64,000 nt of DNA, taken from Macrosoma leucophasiata. Lineage: Eukaryota > Arthropoda > Insecta > Lepidoptera > Hedylidae. The notes beneath the pieces were generated by a model, which did not search any database, was not told the origin of the DNA, and worked only from the letters and a program-made list of their open reading frames with translations. Location of the stretch: the NCBI GenBank assembly GCA_036365455.1, contig JAWQUS010000022.1:8804001-8868000 (forward strand), in the 5' to 3' direction. Positions 32,201 through 44,200 of the stretch are shown piece by piece. A program made the translations under genes and the position numbers. Positions within the stretch are counted from its first letter, which is position 1; each line of letters starts with the position of its first letter.

Positions 32201-35200
32201 GTACCTTTTATACGAAGGTACCTGACATTTGCTGAACAGGACACCTTTTTGGCAGCCGTGAGACACATATTACGTGTATAGGTATGTGTTGAAGACTACT
32301 TGTGTTCGTTCTTGATTATAATGAAACTCTTCAGAAGGTTGTAGTAGAATATATTTTTACACAAAAAACAGCACAATTTATACAAAAAAGGAAAATAAGA
32401 AAAACCAATAAAATAACAGATAAATAATTAACAACCAATAGGATTTTAGATAATTGATTATGCTATCTCAATTTCTGTCTCTTTTCCGGCACGTGTCGAT
32501 TTATCGGTCAAGGTCAGCGCGGGAGCAATGCGCGCATGCGCGATACGTTCGAAGTTCGGTGAACTCCAGTGCGCATGCGCCAGTCGCCGGTATAAGTATG
32601 TGCGGCGCTCGCTGGCTCGCTCTTTCGCTCGGGGCTCGCAAGATGAACGCACGCGTCGCGGGAGCTCGCCGGCTGACGACGCGTGCCGAAGATGTTGACT
32701 GAAGCGGAGACTGATGTGGCTATGAGTTCAAGCTGGATCTGAAGTCGTGCGGTGAGTATTGAAGTGGAGACGTCGAAGACTGAAGATGTTAGAGCGTGGT
32801 TGCAGATGAAGAGCTCTAACAGCTCTTTTCAGAGCTACCATCCTGTCTCTGTCGAACGTCATCTGTACAGCATATAGTTCTTTTAAGAACTTTCCTGTCT
32901 CTTGTGCGTCAATGCGTGCTGTACTGAAACAGTTCTTTTAGGAACTATTTCGTCACCGTTTCTACTGTTAGTGGCTGCTACATATGTATTAATTTTTAGA
33001 AAATGTGTTGTCTTTTCTCTGTTACCTGTTACGTCTTATGTCTGTTTTATGTGTCTCGCTGTGTGTCAAATAAATGTTTTTTTATCTTTTATCTAGTGTG
33101 GTGACTGTTGTACGCCTGATAATACTTAACACCTAACCCACCGCGAGTGTCTGTCTTAGACACCCTTAACCAATCTGGCCAGTTGCATTTCGGTCTTGCA
33201 ACAGGACTTTCCAAACAAAGTTCGGGTTTGCGAGCCATATCCGCTCACACTCACGAATCTAGCCAAGCTTTTCGCCGTTGATGGATAACATCATGGTGTG
33301 CATTTGCCCCGGAGGCCTCTGTTGCCCGGGGACGCCTGGAGTTGTGCCAACGAGGTAAGTGCACGAGTTCCTTCCTTTTAGATTTTTTTTTTATGTAGTG
33401 GAAGTGTCAAACAAGCATGCAGTTCTCCTTGATGTTAAGTGATGACTGCAGCCTATAGACGCCCACACAAAGACCAAGGTCAAAATGCAGAAGCGTTACC
33501 ACTCCTGAGGCCTAAGGTGTTACAGGGCCGTACATCACCACCTGACCGGAACACGATAGTGCTGAACACTACCATTTAGCGGCAAGTATATTAGGTGACG
33601 CGGTGGTGCCTGCGCCCGCGAGCTCCGTCACTGGAGCTCTACCACCAGTAAAAGATCGTAGTAGATCTCCTACATCTTCCGCAACCGCACGCCCTCGGGA
33701 GAGACAAGACAAAGCTTTCAGGGATCAAAAACATACAGTCCACTGCCCTTCAGGCGTCCCGCTGAGCTACGTAACTACTTACCTCTTCGAACCAGAGTAT
33801 GGGGAAGACGATGTCTGGGAAGTTGGCGACCTGCTTGATGTCGACGACCTGCGACACGGCCAGGTTGATCTGGATGCGGGCGCGCGCGCGCATCGCCGTG
33901 CCCATCTCCTGCGAACGTAGTGAAGCGTGTTTGGTTGTATAATTATATCAAATATTAATAAAAAAATCCAAAAATTTTCGAAAAAGTCAAACTACTAACG
34001 CATTTCTCTATCAGATATCAGAAATAAACAACTTTGGTATGCCAGGTAACAGAGTATTAATGTACAAGTGTAGCTTATACCACACCGCGGACACTCCGCC
34101 AAAATTCCATACGAACGCTTAATTTGGTTTCTATCCATCAGTGACGTGTATTTAAACGCGCACCTGTGTGCGTAGCACGTACAAAATACCAACCGTCGCC
34201 CATAAGAGGGGAAGGTGTTGGGTGAGGCGGGGAAATCGGGCGGGACGTCGAAGTGTCCATTCTATACGTAGTATTATTACATATTCTCTGCTTATACGTA
34301 CCTAAGTGTCATTAAATTATATAATCACCCCGGACGACATTAAAATACAATATAACTCTCACGTGTTTATGAAATGGCTGAAAAGCTTTCTGATAGAAAA
34401 ATTATATTATATCTTGAGTGAATATTTTAGTCATAAAATGTACAATACATATTAAAATTGAATATAAGTAAGTTTTACTGGTGGTAGAGCTCCAGTGACG
34501 GAGCTCGCGGGCGTGTTCAGCACTATCGTGTTCCGGCCAGGTGGTAATGTACGGCTCTGTAATTTTCGGCACAGAGTCATAACACCTTAGGCCTCAGGAG
34601 TGGCAACGCATCTGCATTTTGACCTTGGTCTTTGTGTGGGTGTCTATAGGCTGCAGTCATCACTTAACATCAATGTGAACTGCATGCTTGTTTGCCACTA
34701 CCATAACATAAAAAAAAAGTACGTAAATATAATTCTGTTTGTTTCACCTTAATCCCTACTAATACAATATTATAAATGCGAAAGTTACTCTGTCTGTCTG
34801 TCTGTTACCTTTTCACGTCCAAACGACTAAACCGATTATAATGAAATTTGGTACAGAGATAGAGTTGACTTTGAGAAAGAACATAGGCTACTTTTTAAAC
34901 GACATCCACGCGGGCGATGCCGCGGGTAACAGCTAGTTCTTTAAAATGTATAAGTACTATGCAAATTTGTTTTTGACAGGCTGAGCGTTCCCTTATAGTG
35001 CTTAGTTATCTTTATTGCTCTCATGAGCTATTACTAAAATTGTACTAGTTATTAAGTGGACAAAATCCTGAGGCGGAGACCAGGAGACTCATAGCACAGG
35101 GTTTACCTAGTTTGAGCGCTCCTGTCTCCACAATACCCTGAGATAAATGTTTAAAAAAAAACTGGTTGCCTGTAAAGTCGGTATTACGGACGAAGATTTT

Positions 35201-38200
35201 ACGTGACAACGTCTTTTTTCGCCGGTCCGGCAGGCCTCTCTCTCGTTCGGTGACTCATCGTTACGTTACCGGGCGTTACACTTTTTCATGAGTGACTCCG
35301 AGCCGCAACCTAATTTAAGACGTTGTCACGTCAATAATTCAGTATAATATAAAAAAACAAAATAAGTTTCATATGATGTATTCACCATAAGAAAACATTG
35401 TGGAGAAATTAAATACAATCTTATCTTATCTTTAAAAAAAATTTAAAGTTAAAATACCGCTAAATATAATATATAAATTATTTATATCAAATGTTCGGTC
35501 GGGTTTCATGTCAGCTATATATTATTATGCTATAATGACACCTAAGACAATTGTATGAACACGAAAGCAATAAAAACCTTTGAACTTTGCACTTTGACCA
35601 AAGTACACCAAAGGTTATTTACAGTTCTCAAAGCGAAATGTTGAATTCAAGGATACGATTAAAATTAACTGTTATTTTTTCTTTGTAGCTACTTAGCGTA
35701 GGACTCTTCTTAAAGAACAGTGATTCCCAAAGTGGTCCACATAGACCCCCTGGGGTCCATGGGAGACTCGGTGGGGTCTATGGGATATATGGGAAAGTGA
35801 TATAAATGTTACCCACGGGGTCCACCGAAACCAAAAAAAATTGAAAGGAGTCTACAAGAAAAAATAGTTTGGGAACCTCTGATATAGAAGGCGGCTTTGC
35901 CAATCGTGACCCTGGGGGGGCCTCCCACAAGTCTAATTTGAGAGGTTTGCCGCAAGAATCATCTTATCGCCGGACCCACTACCAGAGAATATATAATAAT
36001 ACTACGTATAGAATGGACACTTCGACGTCCCGCCCGATTTCCCCGCATCACCCAACCTCCTCCCCTCTTATGGGCGACGATTGGTATTCTCTACGTGCTA
36101 CGCACACAGGTGCACGTGTAAATACACGTCGTTGATTGATGGCTAGATCATCATAGACCATCTTGGACGTCCAAGTGCTGTCCAAGATCAATATACTCAC
36201 AGGCTGAACATCAATGTATAATCTGTGATCTTCAGGCACAGGTTCTGAGATACCCTCCACAGCCTCCCTGAGGCTCGGGTCAGCCAGGTAGAAATGCGGG
36301 AACGACAGCATTATGGGTGAGTCTGTGAACAAGAGATTAAACAATTATAAAACCCTAGTAATAGCGGTGGGCTATGTCGGTTACTTTGGTTCTCATGCGG
36401 ATCTCCTCATGTCTGATTCGATCTCGCAGAGCAAATCCGAGCATAGCCCTCTCCATTGCTCTCTGAGTCATATGCAACTCCGTAATGTTTTGCAATTAAT
36501 TCAGTGGCGACCTCTGCAAACAACTGCCATTTTCGTGGGGTATGAGCCGCGCTCTTATACTTCTGACGTAGAGGTTTGCCCTTAACGCCGTTTTCTGTTG
36601 ATTGTATACTTCAGTGTATTTTTTTTTATGTAAGAAAAGGGGCAAACAAGCATGCAGTTCACATTGATGTTAAGTGATGACTGCAGCCTATAGACACCCA
36701 CACAATGACCAGAGGTCAAAATGCAGATGCGCTGCCACTCCTGAGGCATTAGGTGATGCCTCTGTGCCGGAAATTACAGGGCCGTACATTACCACCTGAC
36801 CGGAACACGATAGTGCTGAACACTATCATTTAGCGGCAAGTATATTAGGTAATGCGGTGATGCCTACGCCCGCGAGCTCCGTCACTGGAGCTCTACCACC
36901 AGTAGTAGTATTTATTAGTATTCTTACCGTATTGGCACAAAGATACGTTGAACAGTCCATTAGGCGCGCACGGCGGGCCGGCGGGGCAGTAGCATTTATT
37001 GTGCTCGTCAGCCGCGAACACGTCCTCCGGTGGCGTGAACCGGAACCCTTGCACCCCGGCCGCAGACTCCACGTCCTGTAGATACCTGCAAACAAGGATA
37101 AAGAAGATTAGGATCCGTCAAGAAAATACGTCACGCTCCCCCTCTATTGTCACGCTGTGTCACACTGTGACCTCCCCCCCCCCTCTTAAAAATATAACGT
37201 CACAAAAACTAAGACCCTCCCTGAATATGATGCTATGCTAAGGTATCTTATGTTGCTATGTTATGGTATTTTTAGGTAGTTAGAATTAATGAACTACGTT
37301 ACTCCATTATGTATGTATAATTTACTAGGTTAATGATGCATATATTGTACATTTTCGACTGTTTAATAATTATCAGTAATATTAGATGCGAGCTTCGGAT
37401 GTACCGGTGCCAGGACAAACCCAATAAGGGTTTTTTGGTATCCATATGTTTACCTTTTATTCATATGTTGTTGTGTAACAAATCTTAATAAATAAATAAA
37501 ATAAAAATAAATGACATTTCATAATCAGTATTAGTCTAACGAAATATTTATTTCAAATATTTTTATGTACTGCGAACGTCATTTTTGCCGTAAATTAGGG
37601 TTGTTGAGGAAGTGATTATGAGGAAGAGGAATTGTGATGCGCCAATTTAGAGGATGCGGATGAGGAAGAGGATATTTTTATGAGGAAGAGGATGAGGAAG
37701 AGGAAGAGGAAGCAGGTGACATAATAATAATAGCTACTCTTGAAACGTCCCACTGCTGGGCACGAGTCTCTCCCCTTCTTGAGGGGAGGTCTGGAGCTTA
37801 CTCCACCACGCTGCTCCAATGCGGGTTGGTGGAGTTAATTGCAAGGGTTAGTGGCCAACCCGCTGTCGGATGTTTTCAAACCGCCCATAAAGCCTCCGAC
37901 ATGGTTTAACGACTGCTATCTGTCGATAGCAACCGGGACCGTTGGCGTCCTGCTCTCCGAAGCACGAAAATGCGCATTTTAATTTGCCACTAGTGGTCAC
38001 CCGTCACACACCCGACCGCACCCGTATCGCTTCATCGAGTAGATCGCTTGCGTTCTACACCAGCTGGGAGGCCTTGCGCGCTACAGAAAGATGAGAAGAG
38101 GATGATACGAAGACATAAATACTAGCGGACCCAACCTAAACTCCGCTGTCCTGTCTCTATCTACTTAACTAAGTATATATATATAAATAAAAAAATAAAA

Positions 38201-41200
38201 GAGCATTTTGTAGTGGTTGGTCCACTACAAAATGCTCTTTTAATTATTTTTACTATGAATCTAAAATCTAAACCATTCTCAAAACACATACGATAAAGAA
38301 TCATCAAAACTGGTCCAGCAGTTGAGGACGAGTTCAGTGACATATCTACACAACGACATTGCTAAGGCCTTTGATCGGGTCTGGCACAGGGCACTTCTCG
38401 CGAAACTTCCATCCTACGGTCTTCCCGAGAGGCTATGTAACTGGACAGCCAGCTTTCTGTCTGAGTGTTATATACAAGTCTTAGTTGACTGTCAGCGCTC
38501 AGACAGACTACCTATCAACGCTGGTGTGCCGCAAGGCTCTGTGCTATCTCCCACGCTTTTTCTTCTGCACATCAATGAAATGTTGGAGCAAAACTCCAAT
38601 TTTCATTGCTAGACCGATGATAATACGGGATATGCACACTACACTAGCCGTGCAAATGCCTCTCGGACACTTATCGAGCTATAAAAGCTACGGGTGCTTA
38701 ACAAAGCCAGGCAGTATTCACTTTCACTTCGGGGCAGCTACTAGTACTCATACTCATTTGTGGGCGGGAGCCCCCAAATACTAGCTTGGTCCACTTGACT
38801 CCCTACAAAAATGCGCCGTTCGTAATGTTAACGATTCAGGACTTACTGACAGGCTCGAACATCTGAGCCTACGCAGTGACATTGGGAGTATGTGCGTGTT
38901 GTACCGTCTCTACAATGGTGAGTGCTCTGCTGAACTGTTTGACATGGTGCTACTATCTATTTTCCTACACCGTACTACCCGCCGAAGAGAGAAGTTCCAC
39001 CCACACCGACTGGATACCTGGCAGTGCTCAACGGTGCGGTTTTCACGTTCGTTCTTGCCCAGAACGTGTAAATTGTGGAACGAACTTCCCTCTGAGGTGT
39101 TCCCTAGGTGCTACATTAAGAGGTTCTTCAAAAATGGCGTCAAAGGAGTCCTTCAGGGCTGGCAGCGCGTTGGCAACTCCCCTGGTGTTGCAAATGTTCA
39201 TAGGCGACGGTGACCACTTTCCATCAAGTGGCCCGTCTGCTTGTCTGTCAACCTACAGACAAAAAAAACACGCACACCAAAAAAAAAGATGAGTGAATGA
39301 CACAATTTCATTTAGGAATTGAAATGAAAATAAGAATGCAGTCTTTATTTCTTTGTTAATTAGGTATTTAAGTCGAATATTATTAATCAAAATAAAAGAA
39401 TTGAATACTATGAATCGAAATTTATTTTAAACAGGGAGGTTAATTTTTATTAAAAAAATATTTGGACGCTGTTTCCCCAACAACCGGTTTTATAGCTCAT
39501 CATATACCAATACAACACTGCTAAAAAGTCGTTTGCTGGTACATTTGATGGAAGAGAAGATAGGTATTGTAAAGATACAGTTCTGTAAAGCCCCGAATAT
39601 TTCGATTTTTTAAGTTGAGTACGCGTATAAACATAATAATGTATGTCAATAAAATTAAAACAAACAATCAAGGAACAGCGCCGGTGGCGGGTGGGAAGGT
39701 CTCGCTCGCCTGTTCGGCCTGGCACCGCGCTGTGGCGTGTGCGTTGCCATCGATACGCGACGCGCATGCGCAACAAAATTCCTCATAAATTCCTCTAAAA
39801 TTTTGAGGAAGCGGTAGCGGCAGAGGATTTTTTTATTTTAATTTTTGAGGATGCGGAAACGGTTGAGGATCCCAAAATATTGCGGAACTTCCTCATTATG
39901 AGGAAGAGGAATCCTCAGTAACCCTACCGTAAATCCCCCGTCCTGTCGTCACATTTCGTCAGACTTAGCGAGACCCCCCCCCTCTCCCTTGTATGCGAAA
40001 GAATTTTATGGACGGCTCCTTAAAAAACTTGGGGACAGAGACAGATTTTCTGATGCAAAATCACCATTTTAGTTACCACGTGTTCAGTAACAATCGATTT
40101 GATACCACTTACTTGACATACACTCAAATTATTTTCAATTCAATTGGTCACGACAAGGTCATTTCGCCGAGTGACAAGGAAACGTGCAATAGCAACGCGC
40201 TGCGGTGTGTCCTTTTTATGCCTCGTTCATGGTGTGTCTATTTAAATGGAACCTCTCCCCCCATCTCCCTAAACATCTCACGTAATTCAATTTTAATTTA
40301 ACAAAACCTGATAAGCATCATTGTCCTGCAATAAATCAACGAAGGTACTCATCAACCTCCGTTTATTATACGTGCAATAAAATCATAAAAAAACAAATTA
40401 AACGACAAGATTCCTTGGGTTTTTTATGGAAACAACTCTGTATCAAGATTTTATCCTTGACTTGTTGCGGACTTGTTTCTCGTTTTTATAAATTAAATTG
40501 TCAAGGAAAAATTGTGTATATGTTAAGGAGTGCCTAAAACATCAGAAAAATAAATGCTAGAGAATTGTTTCTTTTGGGATCGGGTCGTAACGACCCCACC
40601 GCCCACTAGCGGAAGAAATTCTACTGGATGAGAATTCTTCCACTATTGCAACTAGTCCGTCAACCGAATAATGGCGGACAAACCATTCGAATGGGGCGGC
40701 AGTAAGTGCAATAATGTATTTTTTTCCTGTTTGATATGTTAGATACGATACTTACTGTGTTTTTTTTTGTTTACTTTTTTATGCATATTTTTTTTTGTTT
40801 TTTTTTGTTTTTTTTCTGCGCCTTTTTTATGTGTCTCAGGCGCATTAAATAAACGTATTTTCTTTCTTTCTTCTTTCAATAACGCAATGTGTTCCGGTTA
40901 GATGGTAACCCGTAATAACTATCCCAGAGACATAATAACTAAGCTTTATTAGGTGGCAACGCATCTGCATTTTGACTTCTGGTTTTTGTGTAGATGCCCA
41001 TAATAATGGCAGCTCTTGAAACGTCCCACTGCTGGGCACGAGTCTCTCCCCTTTTTGGGGTGAGGCCTCGAGCTTACTCCACCACGCTGCTCCAATGCGG
41101 GTTGGTGGAGATACGGGTTAGAGGCCGACAGCGGGTTGGCCTCTAACCCGTTTTCAAACCGCCCATAAAGCTTCCGACACGGTTTAACGACTGCTATTTA

Positions 41201-44200
41201 TCGATAGCAACCGGGACCGACGGCTTAACGTGCCCTGCGAATCGCGGAAACGCGCATTTTTAATTTGCCACTAGCGGTCACCCATCACACACCCTACCGC
41301 GCATACGGGCGCGGTAGGGTGGGTAGACGCTTAACCGTAGCTTAGCGTGTAGATCGTAAGCGATCTACACGCGCGAGCCATGCGCGCTTCATGCCCATAG
41401 CAGAGAATATATTATAATAATGCCTACTACGTATAGAATAGACACTTCGACGTCCCGCCCGATTTCCCCTCGTCACCCATCCCTCCTTGAGAGCCAGTTG
41501 GATAAACTTGGACAATGAGGTTGCGACCGGGCGAGCGAGCGGTCTATTTTTAGTTGATTTGGTCTCGTAGTCAGTGCGATGCATATTTCACGATTGTTTT
41601 AGGTTACCACCCTACGTGCTACATTTCTCAGTGCGCGTGTAAAAACACTTCACTGATTGATGTCTGTGGAATAGGTAACCAGAATAAGCGATTGTATGGA
41701 ATTTTAGCCGAGCGTCTGCGGTGTGCCCCTAGTCTGCAGTGATCACTTAACATCCATGTGAACTGTTGATTTATAAAAAAAAACCTGAATCACCGAGGAA
41801 GCCATAAAGACATAATTATTTGGACAAACTTTACCGGGTCACCAGTTCCGACAAAAATAAATGACAGTCTGCTAGCCTAATGACTATCTAACTTCGTATC
41901 AAGTAGGGTTTCCACTTTTTTTGCGAACAGATCAAATCAAATCAACAAACAAAGATGTGATAATAATAATTAGTCCGCCACGTTTCGCCAACACTGACAT
42001 ACAAATATTTAAATTAAAATTATGCAAAGAAAATATGTCCAAATAATACTTATTGCAAATAATATTACTAATGAAAAATTTAATAAAAATAAGAATATTG
42101 ATTGGTTTATCACATGTACAGACATCCATTATAAATTCATCTACATTAGTATATCTTAACTATTAAGGTATTCCTTTACAGAGTAATATGTTTTTTCAAT
42201 TAAGTAGTCTTTCAATTTTCTATTGAACAAATTCGCATTTAATGATTTTATTGCATCAGGTCAAAACAAAACTTATAATAAAAGAGCCTTTACGTTCACT
42301 GGTGGTAGAGCTCCAGTGACGGAGCTCGCGGGCTTAGGCACCACCGCATTACCTAATATACTTGCCGTTAAATGGTAGTGTTCAGCACTATCGTGTTCCG
42401 GTCAGGTGGTAATGTACGGGTCTGTAATTTCCGGCACAGAGGCATAACACCTAATGCCTCAGGAGTGGCAGCGCATTTGCATTTTGACCTCTGGTCATTG
42501 TGTGGGTGTCTATAGGCTGCAGTCATCACTTAACATCAGTCTGAACTGATTGTTTGCCACTTTTATTACATAAAAAAAAAAAAACGTAATTGTCATTATG
42601 TTGCAACACTGAAAATGTCAAATCGGGCATCGAATTAAAATTCCGAGTATGGGTAAGGCGGTGGCGCGTACGCCCTCTAGCACCGATATTTGAATTCTGC
42701 CACCAGAATAAACTATACCCTGTAATGAGATAGCGTTGTGTCGTATAGGCACATTATGCCAAAGTTCCTATATTTAATCTTTGATTAATAACTGTCTCGT
42801 CCGTTTATTACGCATATTTCATGTGTTGTAGGTATTTAAAATTTAAATCAGTGTGACATTTTCAAATCAATCTCCCAATAAATGGTCGTATCGCAAACCA
42901 GTTTTTATATTTTATCTCTCGGCTCTCTTGCCAATGGACTTACCTATTACACGGCATGGTGTCCAGGGCACCATAGCAAGGGTCAGGGTAGTGTAATAAC
43001 ATTGAGGAAGTTACGAGCCCTAATTAAGGCGACCGGAGCGGCCCGGTCAGCCAAACGCCGTAACTACACACAGTACAAACATGAACAGTATGGAAATTAC
43101 GTACAAAACGTTCAAAACGGCACACTCACACACACATGCGCATCGAAGCTCGAGTAGCGAGTGACACGGAGCTGCAGCATCGCGAGAACCGCTTAGGGGC
43201 CTCGTTGATGTGCATGTTTGTGTGATTGCGCCGTTTCAACGTTTTGTACGTAGTTTCCATACTGTTCGTATTTGTACTGTGACAGAGTAAGGGCCCTGTC
43301 GACCGGATAGTGTAATAAGCGGCAACCCGGCGCGAGGCCACGCCCACGCTTTCTCCATTTCTGCCGGACCCTGAATACCGTGTCGTGTAATAGCACTAGC
43401 CTTTCAACGTACTTTTAACAGCATTATACTCGTACAGTGTCTCTTAAGAACATTTTTCAAAGTTTCACCACGTGTGAATTGCGCATGTTTTATTCCACGC
43501 AAGCATAACGATTTAAGTTACATAATCAAATTATTTTTAGGTTTTTTGTATGTTATTAAAATAAAACATTTAAATGTCGAAATACGTAAAAAAGTATGAT
43601 TGCCAACTTAATCACGTACATGTTTTTAATTGCTCTCATATAGTATAATGTACGTTAATTCAAAATAACGTAGGTACTTGTACGACCCTGTAATTTCCGG
43701 CACAGAGGCATAACACCTTAGGCCTCCGAAGTGGTAACGCATACCTACATTATTGGTGAAAATATCAGTTTTCTAGCTAACATGAGTTTGTGAGTGTATC
43801 TCATGTTGACAGACAAACAGACAGTAATAAAAACAAAAGGGACCGCATTTTCACCTTTGGGGCACGGAACTCTAAAAACGATTCGAAGTCCTATACGTAT
43901 GACAACCCTATGATTCTCAACAATGATTCTAATGACGCTTGCGCAACAATTTAGTAACGTATTACACAATCGGGTCGCGGCTCTCCCACGTTCACTTTTG
44001 CCGCGCATTGAAAAATGCTGGTGCGTTGTTGTTCAAATTCTTTTTAACACGCTACTCATCTGACTAAATTACGTATGAGGATATAGAAGCACAAATCACT
44101 CTTATGAAGTAAAAAACGCGATGTATTGGCAAGCATCCACCAGCTCGAAGCCGTTATAAACGCTAGGTAAAGATCCTTTCATACATTATAAGGGACTGTT

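Larger units (their letters stand above)
37596..39926. mobile_element. hAT element, 2.3 kb, carrying nested SINE and LINE
   Basis: TAGGGTTGTTGAGG at one end, CCTCAGTAACCCTA at the other. The 8-bp duplication CCGTAAAT is exact (37588-37595, 39927-39934). Both subterminal parts are built of GAGGAAGAGGA-like repeats. Inside: 5S-SINE, hairpin, Jockey-like LINE. No transposase frame found. Confidence 0.85.

Noticed and set aside
36313..36585. 90-codon plus-strand frame next to a CD36-like exon
   Set aside because: Partly antisense to the exon and intron; composition and context give no support.
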